64,000 nt of DNA from Manduca sexta (GCF_014839805.1 NC_051134.1:7099170-7163169); one strand, 5' to 3'. Positions 1 to 11,924 are shown, counted from the stretch's first letter. The notes: generated by a model not told the origin, from the sequence alone. Program-made: numbers and translations.

Positions 1-360
1 TAATTAAATATTTATATCATTTCCAAGGAGCCACGTTTGCGTCCCTCGACAACTCCAGAATGCCAGATTGCCTTAAAACCGACTTTTAAAACCAAACATA
101 TTTCTTATTTGAATTTTTTAAGCCTATTTTTACTATAATTCCATAATAGAATATTTCACGGAGGCATGCTGACGGGCTGTCGGCGCAGGGTAAGTGTGTG
201 CAATCAATCCTCGCACCTGCGACCGATGGATGCATCCTGAGGGGTGCGACCCGCCGCTACCATGGGATTTGCGATGCAGCGAGAATTGGAATGAAGAATG
301 TTCAAGATAAAGGTTTAGGGGATAATAAGTCCTTATATTGTTGGAATATCTTTACACTGA
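1..360. other. Unassigned, with a G+C-richer patch
   Basis: No gene recognised. Positions about 155-285 are visibly richer in G+C than the flanks and contain a donor-like GGTAAGTG at about 189-196 on the plus strand. There is no convincing reading frame joined to it. It may be an old repeat or a conserved non-coding patch. Confidence 0.3.
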
Positions 361-628
361 ACTAATTGCCACTAGAATATCAAATTTGAAGGCAGTAGCC
401 ATTACTAAAAGTGCTAACAATAATTGACTATACATAAAGTGTTTATATTTTTGTACAGTGAGAACTCGCTCGCTGCTCAATATAAAAAAATATCAATCAA
501 GCGCGAGTTGGAGTCTCGCACCAAGAGTTTCATAATAATTTGAAAGTAAATTATATAAATTCAAACTTGACAAACTTAACTTTTCCGTTCGATTCCTAGA
601 CCGGTGTCAACCGCAAATAATAAGTTGA
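361..628 (+). repeat. Unclassified interspersed repeat, copy 1
   Basis: This stretch is homologous, in opposite orientation, to 1861-2129. Shared landmarks in order are attgccactagaatatcaaa, tttatatttttgtaca, gagaactcg, gcgcgagttggagtc, cataataatttgaa, aaacttgacaaact and a terminal gcaaat.ataagtt. There is no coding capacity. The GCGCGAGTTGGAGTC core resembles a motif common in lepidopteran repeats (from memory, unchecked). No TSD was found. Confidence 0.7.
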
Positions 629-1598
629 ATAATGATGTGCATTAGGTTCATAACGATTTTTAGTGACGTTGAACATTGTATACAGTGTTATATAAATTGT
701 AAAGCCTCAAAGTATACTGAAGAAGGTAAGGTTTGGCCAAAGAGTTTCTAAGGTTACTACATATAGAAAATGTAATTTTTTTGGTGTTCAGATACTATAC
801 AAACATTCATGCATAGTCCACTATGTATCCCAGGTTATGCTTTAAATCGTTTTGGAGGCGGAAACCAGAGATCTCACTCCAGAGAACGCTCAAGATGGCT
901 AGGGGTTCCTAAATTTGGGCGCCATTACGATAAACAATAAGGAAAAATCATTTACACATACCACTATGTCTTCTAAAATATACGCAGACGTATAACGAAG
1001 TATCTCTAAACAGCGGGTAACAATCCAACAAAACACTTATACGATCGTTTTGGTGATTCATGGTAAGGGTTCCGCAGACAGTGTCTTCAAGTGTGCAGCA
1101 ATCTCGATCGGCATTCAGGGAAGATTTACTGACGGGGAGCGGTGAGAGGCGCGCGGGGAGGCGTGCAGGCGATCCATTTGAATACATTTAAAAACTGTTA
1201 TACTTTATACATGGATAAGTTGATATAGGTCGGCTAGTGGCACGGTTACGGACTTACATAGAATAATTTTATTTTATTACTTTGTGCTTTTTATTGCTTT
1301 TCCGCAACTTAAAAGAAATTCAGATAGGATCACTTTGTTGACTCTCTGTCTATCTGTCAAGAACCTTTTTCTAAGGAAAAAGTAGAAGTATTAAATTGAA
1401 ATTTATAACAAATACCCGAGTCTACGGTTTCTTTCAGTTATAAAAATATTGAACTTGTTACTCCACGCGATCAAAATATATGGACCGTTTATGTCGTATA
1501 TTTCCGCATATTTTGAGATTTCACAAGTAATCAAAAGCTATTGTATATTTCCCGTTGAGTTTGGATCATAAAATTTGCAAGAAGTAATTACATATAGC
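629..1598. other. No recognised gene
   Basis: AT-rich sequence lying between the two inverted copies of the 268-bp repeat. Short open frames, for example near 948-1187, have no recognisable domain. I see no assignable element here. Confidence 0.4.
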
Positions 1599-1801
1599 AA
1601 ACGTAAAGGCGATAGCCTAGTTGGGTGTGGAACGGAATCTCTATAGGAATTTCGAAAGTGTGTGAAGTCTACCAACCCGCACTAGGCCAGCGTGGTGGAC
1701 TAAGGCCTAATCCCTCTCAGTAGTAAAGGAGGCCCGTGCTCAGCAGTGGGCAAGTATATAATACAGGGCTGATATTATTATTATTATTATAAACGTAAAG
1801 G
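1599..1801 (+). mobile_element. SINE family A, internally deleted, with TSD
   Basis: The SINE body is 1609-1790. It starts with the tRNA-derived head (box A TAGCCTAGTTGGG). Right after gtggaacgga it jumps into the 3' body (ctctataggaatttcgaaag onward) and ends in gggctgat plus an (ATT)n tail. Box B and about 150 bp between the junction points of the 3526-3857 copy are missing. Direct repeats aaacgtaaag at 1599-1608 and 1791-1800 are the target-site duplication. The intact TSD shows that the deleted form itself was inserted. Confidence 0.88.
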
Positions 1802-1860
1802 AATAAAACAATGAAAACCCGAAATGTGTACTTTAATAAAAAAAAGAATTTAGTATTACA

Positions 1861-2129
1861 AACTTATAATTTGCAGTTGGCAGAATGACCTGGTCTGGGA
1901 TTGAACGGCAAAATAAAGTTTGTCAAGTTTGTACTCATATACTTTAGATTCAAATTATTATGGAACCCACGGTACGCGACTCCAACTCGCGCTTGTCTAC
2001 TCGTTCTTTTATATTGCGTAGCGATCGAGTTCTCATTGTACAAAAATATAAACTCTTCATGTATATGCAATTATTTTTAGAACCTACATATGGCGGTACA
2101 TAAAATTTGATATTCTAGTGGCAATTAAG
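1861..2129 (-). repeat. Unclassified interspersed repeat, copy 2
   Basis: Reverse-oriented relative of 361-628, collinear over its whole length with moderate divergence. It runs from aacttataatttgcagttgg to aaatttgatattctagtgg. Non-coding. Confidence 0.7.
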
Positions 2130-3508
2130 AACGGTGATGTCGATTAAAGTAACGATTATAATGTTCTACCGAGGCGAAAATACCAAAAATATACTACACC
2201 CATGATCAGCACTAATGAAGCTATGTTATGAAATATAATACTTGAATAAAATAATTACGAAAGCCCTCAAAAGCATTGATTTATTACAAAATACTAATAC
2301 ATTGTAAAATTAATATAACAATTTATAATTATTTGACAATAACTAAACTGAGTTTTCGAATACATAACACTCCGTTTTAGATGTTATAATAACGTAATAT
2401 TGAACCCAATATTTAGCTAACATAACACAGCTCTAAACCTAATTTAATCAACTACAATGGTAGCACGTATCAAACATATGCAAAAATCTCTTTGTAGATT
2501 TTAAAAAAATCTCTGCAGTAAACAAATTTTGAAATAAATTGGAAACAGGAATAGAAACGTTTGTAAATTTAAGCACAAACGAATTCAACCGTTCAGGGCA
2601 TTTCGCTAACGAGAAACATTTCATACGCTGGCACCGTGTACTTACAATAAACCACAGGCGTGCGCCACAGCGCATGAGATGGCGTTTTGTAATGATAGAG
2701 ACTAAATTAATTTCAAGTTTGTTATAATTGAAGTATAATTATATAACGATACTGGTTTTCCATTTGTTCAAGGAGATGGCCAATGTGAAGAAACAATTTT
2801 TTAACCTAATTCACTTAGCTAGATAATTATAATATCAAATTAATTACTAGTGCCTACTTAAAGATAACTAATACGATATTATACTACGCAATACTTGGAT
2901 TCTTTTTCTATCCTCCATGGTTTAGGATTGAAAACATATTTAAGCGTCCTTGACTAAAAGTATTCAGTATATCCAATCAAAGAAATATTGTTCTTCTGGT
3001 AAGGAAAGAAATAATACATATTTTAATAATTTCTATCTACCGTACAACGTAACACGAGGTTTACCAAGCACTCATTATAAACTCGTGGGACAAAAGCCCA
3101 CGGCTCAAGTTCCATTTTAATATAAAAGTAAAGAGGAAGGGATGGATTGAGCGAACAACCTTTAAGGGCTTAACCTAACGTTATGGTGTAAAAACGTATT
3201 CAAGAGTGTTGTTTTTGTATTATACAACTGAACGAATAAACAAGCAATCTACTCGCCTGTTTTGTGTTAAGTCTCCATAAATAGTAAACACTATTCGAAT
3301 GTAAGGACTTGCCAGGTTTGTACCAAGTGCGATTAATGAGCATTATGAAGCTAAACAACAAAAACTATAAGAGAAGAGAAAGCAGCAGCATCAAACCTGG
3401 TTTTTAAGTTTTGTGTTACAATGCCACTGTTTATGGGAGGTTGTGGCGCTTAACGTCCTGCAAGCAACCAAACTGTCCCGTCATTCAGTTTTATATAAAA
3501 TCTAGATG
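2130..3508. other. No recognised gene
   Basis: AT-rich DNA. Short open frames at about 2448-2727 on both strands show no known domain. No repeat was recognised by eye. Confidence 0.4.
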
Positions 3509-3874
3509 TAATATTTTCGACTAAAAGGCGGCGATAGCCTAGTTGGGTGTGGAACGGACTGCCAAGACGAATGTCCGCAGGTACAAATCCCAAGGGCACA
3601 CACCTCTGACTTTTCTAAAATCATGTGTGTATTCTTTGTGAATTTATCGTTCGCTTTAACGGTGAAGGAAAACATCGTGAGGAAACCTGTCCATCTGAGA
3701 AGTTCTCTATAGGAATTCCGAAGGTGTGTGAAGTCTACCAATCCGCACTAGGCCAGCGTGGTGGACTAAGGCCTAATCCCTCTCAGTAGTAGAGGAGGCC
3801 CGTGCTCAGCAGTGGGCAAGTATATAATACCGTTCTGATATTATTTTTTATTATTTATAATATTTTCGACCAAA
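3509..3874 (+). mobile_element. SINE family A, full length, with 17-bp TSD
   Basis: This is the reference full-length copy, body 3526-3857. The tRNA-derived head carries box A TAGCCTAGTTGGG and a box B-like GGTACAAATCC. The body follows (cacacacctctgac, ggaaaacatcgtgaggaaac, tgtgtgaagtctaccaatcc, gcactaggccagcgtggtgg, gcagtgggcaagtatataat), then a degenerate ATT tail. The flanks taatattttcgactaaa (3509-3525) and taatattttcgaccaaa (3858-3874) differ at one base and form the target-site duplication. It would be transcribed by Pol III and mobilised by a LINE. Confidence 0.92.
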
Positions 3875-5540
3875 GAAATATATGACGTTACAAGGACTAT
3901 GTAGGTAAACTTAATATAACACGTGCAGGATCCAGATAATGCTCTGATCAACATTGTAGGGTTGGGGCTATAATCCGTGCTGACCAAATGCGGGCCGGTG
4001 GACTGTTGCCAGAAGTTTCAAGCTATCTTAATGAGTTAAAAGGGTCTTATAAGTTTGGAATTCGCGAGGGAAATGTAGAAAAAGGATTGAAGTAATTATT
4101 TTTTAAATTTAAATTTATCAAGAAAAATAGTATAACTTGGGTAAAATGTTGCACATTTACTAACCAGAAAAGTAACAACACTCTTGGTAGTAGGTGCAGT
4201 TGATTTCAAGTAATATGAAACAAAAGTTGTACCTTTCTGTAGCCCCAACAATTATACCAGTTTCAATAGTTTATTCTTCACACTTTAACAAAAACCGTAC
4301 CGGCAAGCAGTTTCCCAAATTTATATTGTGGCAAAAATTATTTACTTTTGACCTGAGCCGACATTATTAACACGAACTTGTCATTCTGTACGCCAGCCCA
4401 CGTAGTTCTGCTAAGAAAAGGTGAGGATGGGATCAAGTTTATATCCGGAAATACTGTAATGATAGACCAATAGATTAGGAAGTCCCAGAAGGGCCGCCCA
4501 TCTTTAATGAGCGAACGTTTGTAAAAGAGCAACTTCAGAGAACCGTAAGCGTTGCTTAACAGTCGCCATTTATTTAGTCACTTACACGAATTCTTCGGGT
4601 CTTGCTGACACAAGTTCTGCTCTGTCGCATTCAGTAAAGGTAAATTGCCTATCATTTTCACAGCCCTTTAAGGAAAGAAATGATACAGTCAATTTAATGA
4701 ATAATGACTCATAAAAATATTCTAATAAATTGAAGTATCAAAGTACTATTAAACAGTTAAATGTTAAACTACAGATCAATATTGTTACATTAATGCCTTT
4801 TTGTTTTTCAGTTTAGTGTACTTCGTTTCTTTGCGATAAACAAGTTTCTTTTCCTTTTTTCCCTTTCACTAAATGAGAAGTAAATAAAAGTCTCCCGGTG
4901 TACAAATAAAGCCGCGTGCACACAGTTTCGGGAATTATAAGATTAACAAGGAGCGTGGGATCTTGGGAAGTTTCCTCCGAGAGCCCTCCGATGCGTGCCA
5001 CTTCAACAACTTCAGATCAACTTACCTCTAAATGAGTTGAGCGATTTTCATTTCATCACAATTCATTAATATTGAATTCTATATCGTTTGTTATAAATAC
5101 CTTTTTTGGTAATTTGCTCTATGAATACAGGTATAATTTTAGTGAAGAACGAGGGACCAAATGCTTTTTGTTGGTCTTAATCATGACATTTAGACTACCT
5201 GCTCAAGGTTTTCTACATAACAGTTGTAAGTAACATCACGGTTTAAAGAAGGCATGACGTTTAGATTTTAGGGTGATGATAAATTTCTCGTTTTGCCTTA
5301 TAGTGTTACAGAAAATTTAAGAGTTGTCAGTTATTTTAATCAATCATAGTCTTTGGCTATTCCAGTGATAATAAAGTGTGTAAACATCGCAACATCAGAG
5401 TATAACAAACCGTTATCACCGTTCAAGCGCTAAAACCAAAAGCCACAACATCCGCTCTAAATTCATTCTCAAGAAAAACTACGCGAAGTTGCAATAAATT
5501 TGCCAAAAGCCACTAAGTTCTAATAAATACGCGTTTAAAA
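3875..5540. other. No recognised gene
   Basis: AT-rich non-coding DNA. Nothing is assignable beyond short spurious frames. Confidence 0.4.
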
Positions 5541-5544
5541 TTCA

Positions 5545-5725
5545 GGAGAGTTCGCGCCTCTGGCACCACTCCAAACTGTGCCGCTGTGCCGCTCGTGCCG
5601 CTTACAGCGCTTAAAGCAATGTTTGTACAATTAACCGCCACTGCACTGGGGTTAGACGTTAATTACTCATTTAATGATAACGTGCGCTACTTACGAGGGA
5701 CTTTTTTGCGCGTGTAATTTTTGGG
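5545..5725. promoter_or_regulatory. Possible regulatory patch
   Basis: A G+C-richer block containing clustered gtgccgct repeats (about 5579-5602), followed by homeodomain-type cores (gttaattactcatttaatga). This pattern is typical of enhancers but is not proof. There is no open frame and no core promoter motif. Confidence 0.15.
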
Positions 5726-5792
5726 AATTTGTATTTTGGTCAAGCTGATAGAACATGTGGTTTAGGTCAAGTCGCGTTTTACTTGTAATCCT

Positions 5793-5868
5793 ACTTATAC
5801 ATTATAAATGCGAAAGTTTGTGAGGATGGATGTATGGATGTATGTATGTTTGTTCCTCTTTCACTATA
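5793..5868 (+). repeat. Non-autonomous repeat end, 'aatgcgaaagtttgtgagg' type
   Basis: The sequence cattataaatgcgaaagttt gtgaggatggatgtatgg matches a short interspersed motif recurring in lepidopteran DNA. Related copies lie at 53366-53500 (+) and 26030-26130 (-). Its class (RTE-like or Helitron) is not decided. Confidence 0.45.
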
Positions 5869-5984
5869 TATAACAACATAACACATAGGCTACAATTTAT
5901 AATGAACAAAGTAGAAATAAAGAGTACGTATGTCACTAGATTTGTATGTTAGCAAATAATTTGTGTCATTGGTGTTCATACTTA

Positions 5985-6265
5985 TAGTATAAGCCCTGTA
6001 TTACGGACATCCTCTACTACTCAAAGGCTTTAGGCCTTAAACTACTACGCTAGATTCGTGCAGGATGGCAGACTTCACATACCTGTGATATTGTAAAGGA
6101 GAATTCTCAGGTATGTATGCAGGTTGGCAGACTTCACATACCTCTGAAATTGCTATGGGGAATTCTCAAATATGTAGGTTTCCTCACGATGTTTTCCTTC
6201 ATCGTGAAAGGGAACGTCAATTGATAAACAATTTATATGTAACTTCGCAATGTCTTTAGTTTTCG
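5985..6265 (-). mobile_element. Old, diverged SINE family A copy with internal duplication
   Basis: Minus-strand copy recognisable by agccctgtatta, cctctactactc, ggcagacttcacatacc and ggtttcctcacgatgttttc. A segment starting ggcagacttcacatacc occurs twice, at 6067 and 6126 (period 59 bp), so part of the body is tandemly duplicated. More diverged than the other copies; no TSD found. Confidence 0.65.
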
Positions 6266-7434
6266 ACCTGTGGACCTTCGTCGTCACAGTCCATTCCTTT
6301 CAATCCCAAGCTATCGTGCACTTTTAGTTGTACATACAAAATGATGTGAGATTTATGTAATTATTATTTCAAGGCTTAATTTATTACTACCAAAATTTTT
6401 ATTCTACGTTCCCTCATGAAACTTTATTACCACAAAACATCCACTTCAAATTGCTCATGTGCTTTATTTGCAAATGAAATTCTATTATTCCTGGCAATTC
6501 AAAATTGAATCTCTGTACCACATCGCATTAATTGAAATTGTTCCAAACATTTTAGCTAGATGAGGTAACGAACATTCCGACGTACCCCACTTTTGAAGTA
6601 GGATTTTGGATCTCGCAGTTACTCGCCCTATTTACTATACCGAGACTGGTCAGTCTATATATTTCCTTAGAGAGCAAAGTTGATTATGTCGGAGAGAATT
6701 TATAGAGATATCAATAACCAAGGTGATTTTTAAACAACTAAAAGATGAAAGATAAGCAGATAATGATAAGTGACAGGACTGTTCATTAATAGAAGCAATT
6801 AGCAACATTATTTAGAACTTTGATATAGCATGTATTGCACGCAGAGCGCACCTTAAACTTGCGCTCTTCACCTGAACCATTAGATATTAAGTCTCATCAT
6901 CTTTAGTAATTACACATTAGTCAAAGCAACAAGGCTAGAAAACAAAACACAAATACTGTCTTGCCCTTGGATCGAAGCCGTAATTTCACCAGCCTACCCA
7001 ACACCACTGGACTAATGATACTATCTATCATACGCATGCTATTCGTAGCATCCTTTCTCCGATCATTTTTTATCCGTTTATTACATAGAAGGGTCCTTAA
7101 TCACGTATTACACGCTATTCTCTCGTATAAACGCGTATTTCAGCTGCGAACAGCGTCGTACGACCGTTCCAGTGATTGCGAGTCGATAAACCCAGTTTTA
7201 TTTGTCTACAATTGGGTTTGTGGTCGCGATCGTTTTTGATTCTTTGTAAGTAGTTTGTAAATGCCTTCTATTTGCTTTCTTATTTTAGATGACGCCTTTT
7301 GTGGGTGATTTTGTTTAAATAAATAGAATTTAGGCATTAAGATTGTGTACAGAAATTTCTTTTGAAGTCTTGTGAATCTTATATTTCTATATACATAATA
7401 TATAATACGGCTAATGCAAATTGACCCCAATACA
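6266..7434. other. No recognised gene
   Basis: A 92-codon open frame at 6961-7239 (+) shows no domain and has basic, low-complexity composition. I regard it as chance. No repeat recognised. Confidence 0.4.
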
Positions 7435-7437
7435 CGT

Positions 7438-7650
7438 TATGGTAAGTGAAGTGGGGTCCAATAGAATTTCGTCTGACGAAAGATGATTACCATTCGGCAG
7501 TCGAGACAATTATGCCGGCCTGTTGCTCCGTATAATCACAGGCTGATCCCGGAACGCGACACACTTACGTGAGCGACTATGGCGGGTTTTATCACCTTGT
7601 GTACGGTGGTCGCTATTCGGGCGGATATGTAATATATCCTACCACAAGCG
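7438..7650 (+). repeat. Repeat family B copy
   Basis: Family B is about 230 bp. Its landmarks are gtggggtccaatagaattt, gaaagatgattacc, acaattatgccggcctgtt, caggctgatcccggaacgcg, actatggcgggtttt, gtgtacggtggtcg and a terminal gggcggatatgtaatatatc plus ctaccac. Other copies lie at 16735, 28525, 31014, 37433, 38590 and 49127. There is no conserved frame, no terminal inverted repeats by eye and no tRNA boxes, so its class is unknown. Confidence 0.75.
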
Positions 7651-8049
7651 AAATGATATCTTATTATTATAGAATGAATGTTTAAATCTTTGTTGTAGCT
7701 AAATGCATATAAACTGCTGAAAACATTTCTGTGACATTTTGAAAGTCTTTGATTAAAATGTTATCTACTTTCTATCCCGAAAATATATACATTGAGACAT
7801 TTATTCTTAGGGGTACGTATCGGCAAAAAGCTAATATTTAAATACAGCCTCGTTAGCTAAATAAATTGTCCTGACTCTAGAGGGATTTATTAAGGTCTAT
7901 TAATAGCATTATCATTATAATTCAAATCACTTTTTAAAAGTTATAATTTATCTACCAATTAGGAAACGTACTGGAGCCTATTTTAAAACTTATGAAAATC
8001 TCTAACAAACCAAAGAACAACATTTCATGCCATTTTTGCCCAAAATGTA

Positions 8050-8232
8050 GCAACATGGCAGAGGTGCAACTAGGAGATTCACTTTTGTCAGTGTATTCCA
8101 TCGTTTAATGTGATAGAGGTCAAGCCTGTCGCCAAATTGGACAAAAATTCCAGACGCCGGGCTAATACCGAGTAAGAAAACACAATATCTCTGCCCGACT
8201 CAGGATTCAAAGTCGAAACCACAGACTCGTTC
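8050..8232 (-). mobile_element. Diverged SINE family E copy
   Basis: Minus-strand tRNA-derived SINE. It shares aatgtgatagaggtcaagcc, aaattccagacgccgggcta and ctgcccgactcaggattcaa with better copies at 22325 and 31259. The box B region is decayed (gattcaaagtc in place of gattcgaaccc). Confidence 0.6.
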
Positions 8233-8439
8233 TTTAATGATCTCTCAACGTAACTTTTATCTTTGATATTATTTCTAGTAAATCTTTGAGGGAGCCCCAT
8301 GTCCAGTTATGGCTATTTCTAGCAGTGCCCTCGGCTTCGACCGTGTGGAAATCAGTGTGTAACAAAGTTTTTCCTGCATAAATCCCGACCCACGAGATTT
8401 TTTATAACCACGCGACCTCTTTCACTATAATCATTATAT

Positions 8440-8613
8440 TTCAGTCAATTTACATAAAACGTATTGTACTATTAACATAAACCTTCCTCAAGGATTGCAC
8501 TATTTTTAGTAAAAACCGTACAAAAAATCATTCAGTAGATTTTCAGAAAATCGTTCACATACAGATAGACAGCTTTTAGGGACTTTGTTTTATATTTTTT
8601 TTATTTATTTATT
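8440..8613 (+). repeat. LINE-like 3' tail, 'gggactttgttttata' family
   Basis: It contains ataaaccttcctcaaggatt, a run of a plus accgtac, and gggactttgttttata. This is the same order as the better copy at 10285-10591. Probably a 3' end of a non-LTR element (RTE-like is my guess). Diverged and non-coding. Confidence 0.5.
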
Positions 8614-8672
8614 TGCTTCCATATACGACTATTTTACATTTAATACCCAATACAATAGCGTAGTACAATAGT
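8590..8672 (-). repeat. LINE 3' tail with (AAAT)n end
   Basis: tttatttatttatttgcttc followed by actattttacatttaatacc reads on the minus strand as a short 3' UTR ending in an AAAT repeat. A related piece is at 53055-53120. Confidence 0.45.
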
Positions 8673-9505
8673 TCTTATAATATTTTGTTATTACTTACTA
8701 TTAAACAAGCGGCCGATGTGAATTATGTCAAAGAGCATAAAAAGATATGTATGTAATAATATGTATAGACAGTAATAGAAGAGTCGTGACATACACACAG
8801 ACGATAGCATTTACCTACACGTGTCCCAGTAGCTTTGCTGAATGTGATGTAAATATTTTATTCGTTTCTATAAACTATAAATATTTTATGGCGTCTAACA
8901 AAAGTGTCTCGGGACCGGAGATGCCGACAGTAAACCTCGCCACTCGGGAATTATTGCCAGGAGGTTATGGCTCGCTCTATCATTGTTGCATATTGAATTA
9001 GTTAATAATAATAGCCCTGTATTACGTATTGAGTTTAGGAAAATAATGTGATTTAAAGGATAGATGCAGGACTCAGGAAATCTTTGGGGAGCGCTATATT
9101 AATAGTGGCCTTGCAAAGGCTGCAGAAGAACTGTATTAGTTTCTTGTTAATTGATTCATTGAAAAAAGGATAAAAATTTCGTTATATTATAATATGATAA
9201 AAAATCAAAAATGGTTGTGCAAAATTTCGCCCACATGCGATACTAATTAATATTAATATGCCATTAATTTAATAATGTACACAAATTCATTTCTGATTTA
9301 ATCAAATTAAACGCGTCATTAAGTTTTCATTTATGCGTTGATTGAGATTTTGATTGAATCTGTATTACTATTGATTGAAATATGTTGGAGCGCTGAGCTC
9401 GCTCACGCGGCTCTTGACTCTACGCTGAGGTAGTCGCATTAGAATGATAAAATATCAAACATCACATTCTTTATCACCACACAAGTCCTTGATAAAGTAT
9501 CGTTA

Positions 9506-9737
9506 GTGGTGTAGTTGAAATACGGCACGACTGCAGTGCTGAGATTTTGGTTTCGATTCCTAGGTAGGGAAAGTAATGTTGGGTTTTTCTACTCAGTATC
9601 AGCCCGGAGTCTGGAATTTGGCTATGAGCTCGATCCTATCACATGATGAGACGTAATACTCACGGCGGAAACTGGGTGTACCAGTTGCGCCTCTGCCTAC
9701 CCCTTAGGGGAAAGGCGTAATTTGTGTGTGTGTGTCA
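9506..9737 (+). mobile_element. SINE family E copy
   Basis: tRNA-derived head (box A region gtggtgtagttg; box B ggtttcgattcctagg), then tttctactcagtatcagccc ggagtctggaattt, a degenerate gctcgatcctatcacatgat and gcctaccccttaggggaaag, ending in a TG repeat. Same subfamily as 34340-34572. Confidence 0.75.
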
Positions 9738-10284
9738 AAAAATCTTTGCTCTGATTGATCTATTTTCGTGATGAAACGAAAAATGCGATTGGGAACCTTT
9801 ATTGAAAACAGCAGAGAGCGCGCTATGGTCAAATAAAGATTTTTTTTCTTCTTTCTTTCTATGCCTACTATGCATCTAAAAACGTGAGAATTTAAAAAGG
9901 CATTGTTATTAAAACTAAGCTCGAAAAGTTCATAAAACTCAAAAAAGTGTTCGCAGTCTCTATTTGGTCCCGTGGGTCGCAGGACCACTCTTCAAGGTGC
10001 TTTGTAGTACGGGTGGAGTCGCTGCGATTAACATAAATACTTGGACGCTAGAGAATTACGCGCGTTTTGTTTGCGACTCATTCAGATATGGCTTCCTGGA
10101 TACTAAAAAGGTTCTTTTTATACAAATGAATCACGAGGCATGCAAACCGCTGACCTGATGAGAAGTGTTATGATTGTCCATACTATAACAACATCACCCA
10201 CTTTGAATTACAAGATATGTAGAATTGTATTACGCTCTTTAATACCCTATTAGTTGTTAAGTAATGTCCAGTAATTTATATAAG

Positions 10285-10591
10285 ACTAGCAACCCGCCCC
10301 GGCTTCGCACGGGTGCAATGCTGATACTAAATACACTGCAGAAAAACTGTGAACGTTGTATATAAAAACATAGCGGCCCGCTCTGGCTTCGCACGAGTAT
10401 AACATAACAAAATAACAGCATTTCTCCACTATTTAATGGATGTTATTATACATATAAACCTTCCTCTTGAATCACTCTATCTATTAAAAAAAAACCGCAT
10501 CAAAATCCGTTGCGTAGTTTTAAAGATTTAAGCATACAAAAGGACATAGGGACAGAGAAAGCGACTTTGTTTTATACTATGTAGTGATGAC
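10285..10591 (+). repeat. LINE-like 3' tail with duplicated head
   Basis: The segment cgccccggcttcgcacggg recurs in altered form as cgctctggcttcgcacgagt about 90 bp later. Then come taaaccttcctcttgaatca, aaaccgcatcaaaatccgtt, gacatagggacagagaaagc and gactttgttttatactatgt. This looks like a composite of two overlapping copies of one non-LTR 3' end. No coding part is left. Confidence 0.6.
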
Positions 10592-10729
10592 CATCAAACC
10601 AGAGCACAACACATTGCAGTAGCTATGGTGTCTACACGGATGGTCAATGTAAGATCTTACACCAAGTTGAGCATTATTTTATTGAAAAGTAAATATCGTC
10701 TATAATCAATTTGAACGTGCAATACTCAC

Positions 10730-10782
10730 CTGAGTAAAGGCTGCATAGCTGTATAGTGCATGCCGCCCACGTCACGCTTCAT
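10730..10782 (-). CDS. Possible 5' coding exon (unidentified)
   Basis: On the minus strand an ATG at 10782-10780 opens 17 codons plus two bases, read as MKRDVGGMHYTAMQPLLR if the last codon is completed by R. This ends exactly at a strong donor, CTCAG|GTGAGTATT (exon end 10730, intron from 10729). The sequence upstream of the ATG to about 10860 is more G+C-rich than the surroundings and could be 5' UTR; an in-frame stop lies upstream of the ATG. I do not recognise the peptide and cannot place a next exon in this window. A short ORF ending at a good donor can arise by chance, so this is a candidate only. Confidence 0.25.
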
Positions 10783-11924
10783 TGCGTTTCACTATTGCCA
10801 CGTCTAGACCCCCACGATGACAGGTCACATGAATCAGACGCTCCTTTAGTTTGTTGTGAGAACCCGATATGAAATTTGAAAGTTATTTTGTGGTATGTAA
10901 GGTTTTGTTTTCTTTGTAGACGGAATTTTTAATCAAAATGGGCAACAACCTTGAATAGAACAGCCGTATAGGTAATGTTATAAGAAAATCATTTACAATT
11001 TCCTGTTTTAGGGATGACAAAACCTACAGTTTTTATAAATATATTTATCTAATACTTACGCATATCCATCTATATCTAAGTTTTGTATAGTTTTTATCAG
11101 AAACTATAAAGAACCTTCGCTTCCATAGAACCCAGAAATTAAAAAAATATTTATGAGTTACAAAAACATTTGTTTCAGTGCGGGAATCGAACCCGAGGTC
11201 TCTTGTTTCTGTTAATGTAACGACTTGGAAAAATTAAGTTTTTCTTCAATACCAATAGATTTTTTTTCTATCAGTTAAAAAAGCGTTCAAATAATTATAA
11301 TTACACTAACACATGTAAAAATATATGCAATTTAATTTCATAACTTTATAAAAAGGCATCATATAAGTATTAATTATTTACTTCACATTTTACCACAATG
11401 TCCTCATCAAAATCAACCTTATAAGTAATCCAACACATTCTATTATATAACAATAAAATTAACTTCAACAATATATCAAACGATAATTAATTTCCTATAG
11501 AGCATTTGTTTTTTGGGTGTGTAATTAAAACCACAATGAAGCCGATATGTTTTAAATTTTAATCAATGCGTACTCTATAGGGTTACTTTATTACGTGAGT
11601 TCCGCTGTCGAGAATATGTAATATATTATTAAAGACTTTACTTACCCTTTCGCGTTTCACTTAAATTTACTGCTCGTTTAATTGACGAAAATAAAGTAGA
11701 TTGTACGTTCCTGGTTATTGTTTCATTATATTTTAAAAGCTTTTGCTCGATTCCGCGGAAAGGTTTTCGGGGAATAAAGGTTGAACATGCGTTTGTCGGG
11801 AATAAAAAATTAAATCTGACTCGATTATTCTGTTTATAAGTTTTTATAGTACAAAGAGATACACATAAACGTATGTTTAACTTATAATATCAATTAGAAG
11901 ATTGCGTGAAGTTTCTAACTGTAG
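10783..11924. other. No recognised gene
   Basis: AT-rich. At 11177-11201 the sequence tgcgggaatcgaacccgagg tc is a minus-strand box B-like remnant of a tRNA or SINE, too short to classify. Nothing else is assignable. Confidence 0.4.

Noticed and set aside
9727..9737. TG microsatellite
   Set aside because: It is the simple tail of the SINE at 9506-9737, not a separate feature.
11177..11201. Box B match (tRNA-like)
   Set aside because: Too short; no box A or cloverleaf around it.
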